This document shows, piece by piece, positions 46,536 through 56,193 of a stretch of 64,000 nt of DNA. Within the stretch, counting starts at the first letter, position 1. The number at the start of each line of letters is the position of its first letter. Under the pieces are notes generated by a model. The model ran no database searches and was not told the DNA's origin. It was given only the letters and a program-made list of their open reading frames with translations. Made by a program: the position numbers and the translations under genes. This stretch comes from Posidonia oceanica (Eukaryota; Streptophyta; Magnoliopsida; Alismatales; Posidoniaceae), in contig JAZBRS010000039.1 in NCBI GenBank assembly GCA_037176725.1, forward strand, positions 29,300,001 to 29,364,000, given 5' to 3'.

Positions 46536-46793
46536 AGAATCAAAGGATGAGCATTCCCTGGGACCTTGCTAACTTCACAAGTGCAGGTATCCTAGGTTCA
46601 AGTGGAGTTCAGGCCGTAGTGCAGTCGGAGCCATGCCAAAGCTCTTCGTTGCTGGGAGAACACTAGGTCTGCATTGAGGACTACTACTCGAATGAGGAGC
46701 AGTCTAGCACAGTAGGGGCAGCCCAGACCTACAACGAGATTCAACTCAGCTCAGTGGCATCTCGGTCAGTTTGTCTGGCTCTTCCTTCCACAG
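46518..46793 (+). other. Candidate intron between protease and linker ORF
   Basis: The left end is GAAA|GTAAGC (46518). A possible right end is the pyrimidine-rich CTTCCTTCCACAG (ending 46793). An alternative acceptor is GTGCAG at 46586. With the donor at a codon boundary, neither acceptor restores the next open frame without an indel, so this is only a candidate. The stretch contains no other feature. Confidence 0.3.
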
Positions 46794-47686
46794 ATCATAA
46801 AGCAGCAGATTTGGAAGGCCCTTTGGCAGAATTGACAGTCTCTGATCTTCCTGTAGTCACATTAGCATCACAGATGCCAGCGCAAACAGCTCTGAAGTCA
46901 AAGACACCAGCTCAGGCACAATTAGCCAGTCTACCCGCAGCCATAGTCGCATCAGTACCACTATCACCCTCTCCGATGGGTCAATCACTGAGTTCAGCCA
47001 ACAGCACGACTCGGCCCATTTCAGCAGCCGCGTCACAAGCAATGCCGCAGGCTCAATTAGTGACACATCCTCCTGCCTCAAAAGATCAACTCTCATGGCA
47101 GGCCCCCATGGTGTCAGAGGCCGTGCAGTCACCATCACAATCAGAACCAGAGGCCCTGTCGAACAGCGTAACCTCCCAGCCATTGGTCTCCCAGAAGAAT
47201 AGCTTCGCCTCCCCTCCAACTGTGGCAGTGACTTTGGCAGTGCACCCATCAGTGGCGCTGCTAACCAATCTGTTTGGATCACTGATGATCAGGCCGCTGC
47301 AATCTGCCATGCCCGCAAGCCAGCCAGAGCAAGCACCTAGAACCGTAGTACATCTAGCAGCCGGGCCAGAGCCAAAGGCCCCCGGCGCTTACTACGTCGA
47401 CTCACCCTCGGATGAGGAAGAAGGAGCGGCAGCCGAGGCCCAGGTCGATGCGTGGACGGGAGACTTAGAGCTGCTGTACCAAGAACAGCTTACGTCACTA
47501 ACAGAGGACCTGGCAGCATATCAAGTGGCCATGAAAAAGGGGAAGGCCATGGCTACAGACCCCTCCTCGCAGAAGGACCATGCCTCTATCATGGTCGTTG
47601 AAGAAGACTCGGCGGTAGTGGCCTCCACTAGACCGGATGAACTGATCACTTTGCTGCCACAAGGCAGGTCTAGGTGGTTGGTGTAG
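46754..47686 (+). CDS. Linker ORF between protease and reverse transcriptase, function unknown
   Basis: An open frame of 310 residues in a frame different from both protease and reverse transcriptase. The first 200 residues are rich in Ala, Pro, Ser, Gln and Val without an obvious fold. The C-terminal third is acidic (YYVDSPSDEEEG) and ends with a probably helical segment (LYQEQLTSLTEDLAAYQVAM). I recognise no family. Its openness next to a heavily mutated pol is notable. It could be a spliced exon of the polyprotein, an independent ORF, or chance in a low-complexity region. The start is uncertain. 47687-47814 has no clear frame. Confidence 0.45.
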   Translation: MASRSVCLALPSTDHKAADLEGPLAELTVSDLPVVTLASQMPAQTALKSKTPAQAQLASLPAAIVASVPLSPSPMGQSLSSANSTTRPISAAASQAMPQAQLVTHPPASKDQLSWQAPMVSEAVQSPSQSEPEALSNSVTSQPLVSQKNSFASPPTVAVTLAVHPSVALLTNLFGSLMIRPLQSAMPASQPEQAPRTVVHLAAGPEPKAPGAYYVDSPSDEEEGAAAEAQVDAWTGDLELLYQEQLTSLTEDLAAYQVAMKKGKAMATDPSSQKDHASIMVVEEDSAVVASTRPDELITLLPQGRSRWLV

Positions 47687-47814
47687 CACATGCCTCACTC
47701 CAACAATACCCCTTTTGGCCACCAGTCTGATTTACCCTCTGCAACAAGGAGCATGGAGGGGGAGCATCAACAGTACAGGCAGTAACAGAATCATCTGAAT
47801 CAGCAGAACCAGCA

Positions 47815-49055
47815 GTGGCAGTGCCTGAAACAAAGCTACCAGCAGTGCCATTAGCGCCGGAGCAGGCGGAGGAAGTTGCCAGGACAGAGGTCACGCACCG
47901 AGGATACAAGAACAACCGAGTAAGCGTGACCATCCTGAAGTGTCACCAGGGCCAAGAAGCAGAACATCTACACTCCTTTGACATCGCAGATCCCATCTTT
48001 GAAAAGGAGATCCTCTCGGAACTTGTTGCATACGGAGAAGAAGATGATATAGGCGAGGATGAGGATGATAGACCATCGCCCGAGTTCCGGCCCTATGACG
48101 ATGACCCGGAAGGCCCTAACCTTCATGTCGAAGAAGAGACAGAGGTTGTTAACATCGGCACAGCCGAGGAAGCCAGAGAAGTTCGCATCTGTGCCCTATT
48201 ATCGCCCCAGGCCAGAGCAGTGTTCATTGCATTTCTAAAAGAGTATGCAGATGTCTTCGCCTGGAGCTATGAAGACAAGGTTCGCCTCGATGTCGAAATA
48301 GTAGTCCATAACCTACCCTTGGATCCAGATGCCAAGCCAGTAGAGCAGAAGCTAAGAAGATGGCGACCACAGTGGCTGCTCATGATCAAAGAAGAGATAA
48401 TGAAACTGCTCTGAGTCAACTTTCTGAAGGTCGTTCTTTACCCTGAATGGCTTGCGAACATTGTGCCTGTGCCCAAGAAGGATGGCTGAGTCCAGATATG
48501 CATCGACTACAGGGACCTGAACAAGGCGAGTCCCAAGGACGATTTCCCAATACCTCATATTGACGTCCTGGTCGACAACACTGCAGGCCACAAGATGCTA
48601 TCCTTTATGGACGGCTTCTCCGACTATAATCAGATCAAGATGGTAGAAGAAGACATGGAAAAGACTTCATTCATCACCCCCTAGGGAGTCTTCTGCTATC
48701 AAGTTATGCCGTTTGGGCTGAAGAATGCTGGCGCAACCTATCAGATGGCCATGACTACACTTTTCCATGACTTCATGCACCAAGAAGTGGAGGTCTATGT
48801 AGATGACATGATTGCTAAAACCAAAGAACTTGAAGATCATCTTACCTGCCTCAAGAAGTTCTTTGACCGTCTGAGAAGTACAAATTGCGGCTTAACCCCA
48901 GTAAATGTGTATTTGGGGTATCATCTGGCAAACTCTTGGGCTACATTGTTAGCCAGAGGGGGATTGAAGTGGACCCGATGAAAGCAAAAGCCATCGTGGA
49001 TATGCCACCCCCCAGGACTGAAAAGGAGGTCCGAGGCCTACTTGGGCATTTATAG
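47815..49055 (+). pseudogene. pol: Element N reverse transcriptase
   Basis: RNA-dependent DNA polymerase domain of pol. An acidic N-terminal part (to about 48180) leads to the typical approach segment (VFIAFLKEYADVFAWSYED). Fingers and palm motifs follow: WLANIVPVPKKDG, ICIDYRDLNKASPKDDFP, MPFGLKNAGATYQMAM and the catalytic box YVDDMIAKT (YVDD at 48796-48807). Lesions in this frame are TGA at 48412-48414 and 48487-48489, and TAG at 48682-48684 where the family has Trp. A one-base loss near 48876 moves the rest of the domain into the next frame, and TAG follows at 49053-49055. Catalytic aspartates are intact. Confidence 0.93.
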
Positions 49056-49703
49056 TACATCAGTCGCTTCATTGCACAGCTTACGCCCATCTGTGAACCC
49101 ATATTCAAGCTCCTAAAGAAGAATGCACAAATCGAGTGGAGCGAGGAGTGTCAGGCTGCATTTGCCAAGATCAAGCAGCTGTTGATCAAGCCTCCTGTCC
49201 TGGTTCCTCCCACACCAGGGAGACCTTTGCTTCTCTACCTTTCTACCACGCAGCATTCCATGGGTGCCGTCTTGGGCCAACATGACGAATCTGGTAGGAA
49301 GGAGCGCACCATTTATTACCTGAGCAAGAAGTTTAATGAATGCGAGGCCAGGTACAGCACAATAGAGAAGACCTGCTTATCCCTTGTCTGGGCTGCACAG
49401 AAACTAAGGCACTATATGATGGCATACCCAGTTCAGCTCTTGTGCCAGCATGATCCTATCAAGTTCCTTTTTCAGAAGCCGGCCATGGTGGGCAGATGTG
49501 TCAAGTGGCAGGTGTTGTTATCTCAGTACGACATCACCTTCGTCACACAGAAATCCATGAAAGTCCAGGCCATGGCAGATCACCTTGTTGATTTTCCTCT
49601 GCCTGAATACCAACCCCTCCAAACGCAGTTCCTTGATGAGGACATTCTCTTTGCAATAGAGGACTCTGAAGAGAAAGACCCTGAGGACCAAGAGGAATGG
49701 TAG
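49056..49703 (+). pseudogene. pol: Element N RNase H (first, gypsy-type)
   Basis: The connection/RNase H part of pol begins after the TAG at 49053. It has FIAQLTPICEPIFKLLKKN, LLYLSTTQHSMGAVLGQ, IYYLSKKFNECEARYSTIEK and YMMAYPVQLLCQHDPIKF. The position that carries the first catalytic Asp in standard gypsy RNase H reads STTQHSMG. Degeneration of this first RNase H is common in the Tat lineage, which has a second copy. The frame is open from 49056 to TAG 49701-49703. The last 60 residues are an acidic linker. Confidence 0.9.
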
Positions 49704-50100
49704 CTCTACTTTGATGGCGCTGTCAACAAGAAGGGCCAAGGTGTAGACGCAGTGCTAACCATGCCCCAAGGACAGATGATTCCTTTTGTGAGGAAGCTGA
49801 CTTTCACATGCACAAACAATGAAGCGGAATATGAAGCATGCATTCTAGGATTGAAAGTCGCCCTTAAGCATAAGGCGCGGAAGTTGCATGTGCACGGCGA
49901 TGCCATGTTGGTGATCTCTCAAGTGAATGGCGACTGGAAGACAAAAGATCCAAAACTTGTGCCATATCACGAACACCTGTTGAAACTGATGGAAGAATTT
50001 GGGAGCATTTACTTAAGATATATGAACAGAGCAAAGAACGCGTACGCAGACGCACTAGCAACTCTGGCATCCTGGCTCAGTATACCTGAAGACAGTGCAG
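49704..50100 (+). pseudogene. pol: Element N second RNase H (archaeal-type, aRNH)
   Basis: An additional RNase H typical of Tat/Ogre elements, between the first RNase H and integrase. The four acidic residues are visible: YFDGAVN, NNEAEYEACILGL, VHGDAMLVISQ and NAYADALATLAS. The domain therefore looks catalytically complete, unlike its upstream neighbour. It is separated from it only by the TAG at 49701-49703. It would remove the RNA strand during reverse transcription. Confidence 0.9.
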
Positions 50101-51420
50101 TAGATGTATCAGTTACCTACATAGAGCAGCCCGCGCATTGCATGAACATAGAGAAGGCAGATCCAGCAGAAGAGCAGCCATGGTATCATGACATTAAGGC
50201 TTTCCTGGAGTCTGGCAGCCTCCCACCTGGCACCACAGTAGCAGATAGGAGAACTTTGGCGCGTCTGGCGTCGACGTATGTGTTAGGGGCAGGGCAGCTA
50301 TATAGAAGATCATATATTCAGATGCTATTACGTTGCCTGAACAAGTCGGAGGCTAACACGCTGATGATTCAAGTGCATGCAGGGACCTGTGGCCCGCACA
50401 AGAACGGCGTCCTCTTAGCCAAGAAGATCATGCTCCAAGGATATTTCTGGCAGACCATGGAAGCGGACTGCTGCCGGTTTGTGCGTAAATGCCACAACTG
50501 CTAGATCCATGGTAACTTTATCAATGTCCCCCCACAACAGCTGCATAACATGTCGTTGCCATGGCCTTTCTCCACCTGGGGGATCGACGTCATTGGCGCA
50601 ATCCACCCTGCAGCTTCAACGGTCATCGCTACATTCTGGTAGCGATCGATTACTTTACTAAGTAAGTGGAAGCAGCCTCTTATAAGACAGTCACTGCGGT
50701 GGCAACAGAAAAGTTTATCAGGAACAATATTGTTGCCCGATATGGGGCCCCGCACTCTATTATTTTTGATAATGGCACAACTTCATTACCAAAACGACTG
50801 AGGAGTACCTGCAAAGTCTTAAGATCAAGCATCACAGATCCTCACCTTATCGGCCGTAGATGAACAGAGCAGTGGAGTCTGTTAACAAAAACATTGTCAA
50901 AATCATGAAGAAGATGGCAGAAACCCACAAGGATTGGCATAACAAGCTCCCGTACGCGTTCTGGGCGTACAGGACATCAATCCGGACCTTGACGGGAGCC
51001 ACCCCGTACTCTCTGGTGTATGGCATGGAAGCGGTGTTACCTGTCGAAGTAGCGATCCCCTCACTGCGGATCCTACGAGAAGCTGAGTTGGAAGAGGCAG
51101 AATGGGTCGAAGACTGCTGCGTCTAACTGAATCTGATTGATGAGCACAGACTACAAGCTATGCACAATGCCCACTGTTACCAGAAGCAGATGGCTAGAGC
51201 GTTCTTGAAGAAAGTCCAGCCTAGAAGCTTCCAGCCAGGAGATCTCGTTCTGCGCACCATTCATTTACCTGATGGTCGAGGCAAATTCTGACGTAACTGG
51301 CGTGGCCCCTTTGTGGTCAAGCAGATCTTCTTGGGCGGTGCTGTAACTTTTGAGGACATGGAGCAGGTCGAGCAGTCCGAGCCGGTCAACTTGTGCTACC
51401 TCAAGAAGTACTATCAGTAG
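50101..51420 (+). pseudogene. pol: Element N integrase
   Basis: DNA integrase. The zinc-binding N-domain (about 50370-50504) shows VHAGTCGPHKNG and KCHNC. TAG at 50502-50504 follows directly. The catalytic core has WGIDVIG (first Asp), FDNGT (second Asp) and MNRAVESVNKN (Glu). The C-domain has QPRSFQPGDLVLRTI and ends KKYYQ at 51417. Single-base losses near 50618 and 50773 shift the frame twice. Further stops are TAA 50663-50665, TAG 50857-50859, TAA 51124-51126 and TGA 51289-51291. The natural stop is TAG 51418-51420. No chromodomain is seen, as expected for Tat. Confidence 0.92.
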
Positions 51421-52788
51421 CCTGGAGTAACCATTGCAGATCATTCTTCGTCATCCCACCTCTTGTACTCCCACCCCTTTGCACGCTTTCGTCCCTCTTT
51501 TCGTCCTAATTCCCCCGTCTTTGCCACTGTACATCTTCATACATCGCTTTGCTCTATCTTCTGCATTTTTGTCACCGCATTCCCATTCGTTCCGTCCTTT
51601 ACCCCTTTTATAATCATCATCGTCATCCTCTCAAATCATGCATTGCGTATGGCCTGGTGATGAAAACCGGAGGTGCTTGCTTGCTATGGAAGGAGTCTCC
51701 CGACCTCACCTGACACAACTTAGATGTCTTAGCTAGTGAGGGAGCCACCACTCAGTAAGCGGGCGAAACGCCCAAACACCTAAGGACTTACACTCCCAGA
51801 AAAATGCTAGCCAAAAGAGAACACATGTCTAGGCCTGGATGCACAAGAAAAGAAAGAAAGAGAAAGCCAAAGTTCATACCCTAAAGATCCTAGCCCCCAT
51901 GTCTCAGAAGCCAGGCACCCATTTCCTCTAGGGTAGGGATAGCGGAGACTTGCAAGCCTGAAAGAAAAAAGAGAGAAAAGAAGAGAAGAAAACAAACAAC
52001 AAAAAGAAACAAAAATGATAGAAAAGAAAAAAAGAGAATGATAGAAAAGAAAAAAAGGGAAAAGCAAAAGTCAACTCCAAAAATGAAGGCGAGCAGAGTA
52101 ATCTCGCACCTTTCACCTACCCCAGAGAAGAGTCAAAAGTCAAGCCAGGTCCTCCTTGTCTCCAAGACAGGGACGGGGAAGGCCCTACACCCCTTTATAG
52201 AAGCAAAAGAGACAAGAAAAGGGAAAAGAGTAGATAAAAGTCCTTAAGGGTTTGGCATGTAGCCTGTCCTCTCTACACCACCACCAAACATCACCAACGT
52301 CCTTTCCCAGAGTGCCACCGACAAGTTAGGAGTCTGAGTAGAGTCCAGTGAGTCAGGGACCGCTCCATTCCTAAACGGCAGGCACCAAAGCACTCCGTAT
52401 GTTGAGGCCAAACCACACCAATCATGAATCATGCATACATCCGCATTTCAAATCATCTCCCCTCCCTTTAATCATTCTGCCTTGCAAGACTTGCTCTAGC
52501 ACTGAGACAGTACTCCTACCCAGCACGCGTTGGCATCATCGAGCTGTGCCGGTCCAAAACTCTTGCCAGTCCCCGCCCCCATGCCAATAGAATCCCCTCT
52601 ACTTATATGTGGTTAATTGCTATGTTCTGAATGTTTACTGCTGAATATGTTGAACTGCTTTACCAGCTTTAGAATCTGCTTTCAGTCAGTGATTATGTGC
52701 CGGTATGAAATCTGATGATCTACAGTCTTGGTAACAGGTACCTGAAGATTCTACAGCAGTTATCTGCCTACATTCTACGGCCTGCGCA
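51421..52788 (+). other. Spacer between pol and the 3' ORF
   Basis: No gene can be supported. A pyrimidine-rich start (51440-51620) is followed by a mixed stretch and a strongly purine-rich tract of about 120 bp (51958-52080). The tract could be an internal plus-strand priming site or simple sequence. The region just before 52789 has no clear promoter. Confidence 0.5.
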
Positions 52789-53989
52789 ATGGGTTTCCCT
52801 ACTCTAGTGACCCCGGTGCACTACTCTGAGACCCTGCGAGAGTGGATCGGCAAGCTTACAAAAGATGCTGCGAAAAGCTGCGCCTATAAGGCATTCCAAC
52901 CAAACTGCTGAAGGCCGCTGATGTAGAAGTGAGCCGCCATCTTCTGTGCACCGCTGCAAGGTTCTGGAAACCAGCGCACCATGTCTTCCGCTTTAGCAGA
53001 ACTGAAGTAACACCCACACTGGAAGAAGTGCGCTGGATCTGCGATTTCTCCAAGATCATGGGACCGCCTATCTTCATGAGGCGTGACGGATACATTGCAG
53101 TCCTGAGCCAGCTGACTGGGCTCTCTACTCGAAGCTGCCGACAAAGACTGATCTGTACCAGCAGGCCCACGCCCCTGCTTCGCCTAGCGTACTTTGATGA
53201 CACCGTAGAAAAGCACACTAAACTCGGAGATGAGCTGTGGCTCCGAGGGTTTGTCATTCATTTCCTAGGCGAGCTGGTCTTTACTCATGGCCGACTGACA
53301 GTGGCCATCGAGATTGCAGAAATAGCACTCGCTGTGGTGACCCGGCAGATAGACCTGGCACCGGTTGTTCTGGCAGAAACATATCGTTGGCTGGACCGCA
53401 TCTCACATCACTGCCGCCACTTTCGTGGCTGCGGAGCACTTATACAGGTCTGGCTAGCCGTACACTTAGAGATGGACCTTCTAGGCCCCATGTGCATGCT
53501 TTTGAAGCCTATTGCAATAGCGGCCGTGCCAAGACAGTCAAGAGCGTCAAGGAATAATATGAGAAGCTATCGAAGCTGACAGATGATGCAGTAACCTGGC
53601 GTATCATCCCCTCCGTGGCAGAACCATTCACTGTCTTCTTCAACACATGCGACATGCGGCTGATTGTGCTACCAGGATTCACTATGGGTGTGGAATACCA
53701 CCCTATCAAGGTCATGCGCTAGTTTGGCTTCCGGTAGGGTGTCTTTGTTGACAGCACAGCACCTAAGCTTCTTCAGACATATCCCCTCAGCACAACTGCC
53801 CCAACAAAGGAGCTGACCAATCTGATGCAGCATGGAGTGTGATCGACAGACGTCGCAGCTGTGAGAGGCATAGGGTGCACCCCTGAGTACATGACCAAGG
53901 TCCAAGAGCTCTGGCCCATCAATGAAATCCCACCAAGCGGCCCCCTGTTCCCTAACTCCAGGCAGTCAAAGAAGGCCCGAACCGGCTAA
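52789..53989 (+). pseudogene. Plant-mobile-domain-like (DUF7745-like) 3' ORF of element N
   Basis: This resembles the plant mobile domain family, found both in plant nuclear proteins of the MAIN/MAIL type and in plant retrotransposons. The likely start is ATG 52789 (MGFPTLVTPVHYSETLREWI). A frameshift near 52895 leads to the main frame with FRFSRTEVTPTLEEVRWICD, a GELVFTHGR segment, LAPVVLAETYRWLDR and GALIQVWLAVHLEMDLLGP. A second frameshift near 53500 leads to the last part (DAVTWRIIPSVAEPF, FNTCDMRLIVLPGFTMG, ELWPINEIPPSGPLFP), ending TAA 53987-53989. Stops lie at 53555, 53720, 53735 and 53840. The domain call rests on remembered family patterns. What it does for the element is unknown. 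Confidence 0.7.
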
Positions 53990-54481
53990 GGCATTTATGC
54001 AGCTGTTAATTTAGTTTCCTTTCAAGTTATGTTGTATCTTTTGGTTTGCCACAGGCGTGTAATCAGCAGTTCTATCAATGCAAAAGTGTTTTGTGCTGTC
54101 TGCTTGCACTTCAAGACTGCTTAATGCATTTCATAATCATTGCCAATCATATCTTGAGGCCCCTGGCCAGACTTGCTGCCAAACAATGCAGGAAAGTCCT
54201 CAACAATCAATCCAGGCACTAGAATCTCTGCAGACCCATGCCGTCAAGTCAAGCTACCAAGCATCCCCAGCTGACACTCCGTCAGGCTGGTACCCCAAAC
54301 TACTCGTTTGACAAACATGTCTGTTTTGTCTATCCTTCGTTTTTCGATGCCAGGGGCGCTTCGACTGTCCCCTGGTATCATCCTGATACCAGGGGCATCT
54401 TTTTTAGATGTCCTGTGGTATCACACCCTGTCGTTCCCCCGTTGATATGCCTGGATGTCACAGGCTCCTCTCTTGCCGGCC
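53990..54481 (+). other. N 3' untranslated region, proximal part
   Basis: No gene. It holds the conserved long hairpin and about 80 bp around it that match K (54340-54411). Confidence 0.6.
54369..54395 (+). other. Conserved long hairpin in the N 3' region
   Basis: Perfect 12-bp arms CCCCTGGTATCA and TGATACCAGGGG around TCC, followed by GCATCTTTTTT. The K counterpart is at 14850-14876. A hairpin followed by a T-run looks like a terminator, but that mechanism is not established for plant Pol II. Confidence 0.75.
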
Positions 54482-55667
54482 GATAAGTCTGATATCTTAT
54501 CATTCTATTCATTTGCTAGCCGATAAGTCCGATATCTTATCATTCTATTCATTTACCGGCTGATAAGTCCGATATCTTATCATTCTATTCTTTCATCCTC
54601 TCTTTGCCAGCCGATAAGTCCAATATCTTATCACTCTATTCTTTTGCTGGCTGATAAGTCCGATATCTTATCATCCTCTCCTTTGCCGGTCGATAAGTCC
54701 GATATCTTATCAATCACTCATTTCAATCAATCAATCATCTTATCAATTCTTTCCTCTTTCAGCTGATGATCCAAAACTCATCATTCTTGGCTGATATCCA
54801 AAATTATCACCCGCAGTTGTGTTATACGGCTAACATCCAGTAACTGTCCCTCGTAATTGCACCTTCCGATTGATAGGACCGTAAACTATCATTCTCTGGC
54901 TGATGATCCAAAACTCATCCTTGGCTAATATCCAAAACTATCACTTGTAATTACGTTATACAGCTGATATCCAGTAATTATCCCTTGCAATTGTTCTTTC
55001 TGGTTGATAGGACCGTAAACTATCATTCTCTGGCTGATGATCCAAAACTCATCCTTGGTTGATATCCAAAACTATCACCTGCAATTGCATTATACGGCTG
55101 ATATCCAGTAACTATCACTCGCAAACGCCCTTTTCGGTTGATAGGACCGTAAACTATCACTTCCGGTTGATAGGACTGTAAACTATCGCTTCCGGTTGAT
55201 AGGACCATAAACTATCGCTCTCTGGCTGATATCCAAAACTATCACGGGCATTTGCGTTATACGGTTGATAACCAGTAACTATCACTCATGGATTGTGCTT
55301 CCGGTTGATAGGACCGTAAACTATCGCTTCCGGTTGATAGGACCGTAAACTATCCTGCACAATCATGTTTTATGGCTAATATTCAGTAACTATCACTCAC
55401 AACTGCACCCTCCGGTTGATAGGACCGTAAACTATCACTTCTGGTTGATAGGACCGTAAACTATCGCTTTCGGTTGATAGGACCGTAAACTATCGCTCTC
55501 GGCTGATGATCCGAAACTCATCTCCTCCGGTTGATAGGACCGTAAACTATCGCTTTTGGTTGATAGGAGCGTAAACTATCGCTTCTGGTTGATAGGACCG
55601 TAAACTATCACTCTCGGCTGATGATCTGAAACTCATCCCCTCCGGTTGATAAGTCCGATAACTTATC
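54482..55667 (+). repeat. Hairpin array in the N 3' region
   Basis: More than 30 short stem-loops of several classes. Six begin the array as GATAAGTCCGATATCTTATC or close variants (54482-54711). Then come GATGATCCAAAACTCATC, GATATCCAAAACTATC and about thirteen copies of GATAGGACCGTAAACTATC. The last (55648-55667) returns to GATAAG and CTTATC arms. The arms differ between classes but stay complementary, and the loop keeps a CCRWWA-like core. Lies where Tat elements have a hypervariable 3' repeat region. Confidence 0.88.
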
Positions 55668-56180
55668 ACTTCCTTCGCGCGACTTTGTTCCAGGAAGACA
55701 AAGTCCTGCATCCCTCCGTGGCAAGAGAGGGTCCCCCTCTCCCTTCGCACCTCTTTTGTTTTTTGGTTGCCCCTTTTCTGCGTGGCTCCGGACGCCTTGC
55801 TTGCTTGCTCCCTTAGGCGGGGACAAGCTGCCCCTTTTTCCCCTCTTTGTTGCTCAAGTTTAGACTAGCTGCCAAACTTTCGCGTTGCATCGCATTTTTT
55901 CCTGGCATCCTATTGTATCAATTCTGCACTTCATCTTTATAAACATCGCATGCTATACTAATTGCATTGCATCATCAGCATTGCATTACAGTAGCATACA
56001 TTGCATACATTGCATTCCATCAACATTGCATTTGCATCCGCATCTAGCATTTCGGCATTGAGTCGCGATCTTCGGTGCACCCGTCGGATAAGTGGCTCGC
56101 GCCAAGAACATTTGGCTCTCTAGTCAAATGGGGAGTCTTGTCAACCCTGAGCAGCGGCCTCGGTCCCCTAGACCTCGCTC
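55668..56180 (+). other. N region before the polypurine tract
   Basis: No gene. 55920-56050 has GCATTGCAT-like repeats. About 56060-56180 matches K 13620-13463 and includes GTCAACCCTGAGCAGCGGCC. This conserved part may help define the polypurine tract. Confidence 0.6.
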
Positions 56181-56193
56181 AGGGAGGGGCATT
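56181..56193 (+). other. Polypurine tract of element N
   Basis: AGGGAGGGGCATT lies directly before the 3' LTR start. Confidence 0.9.
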
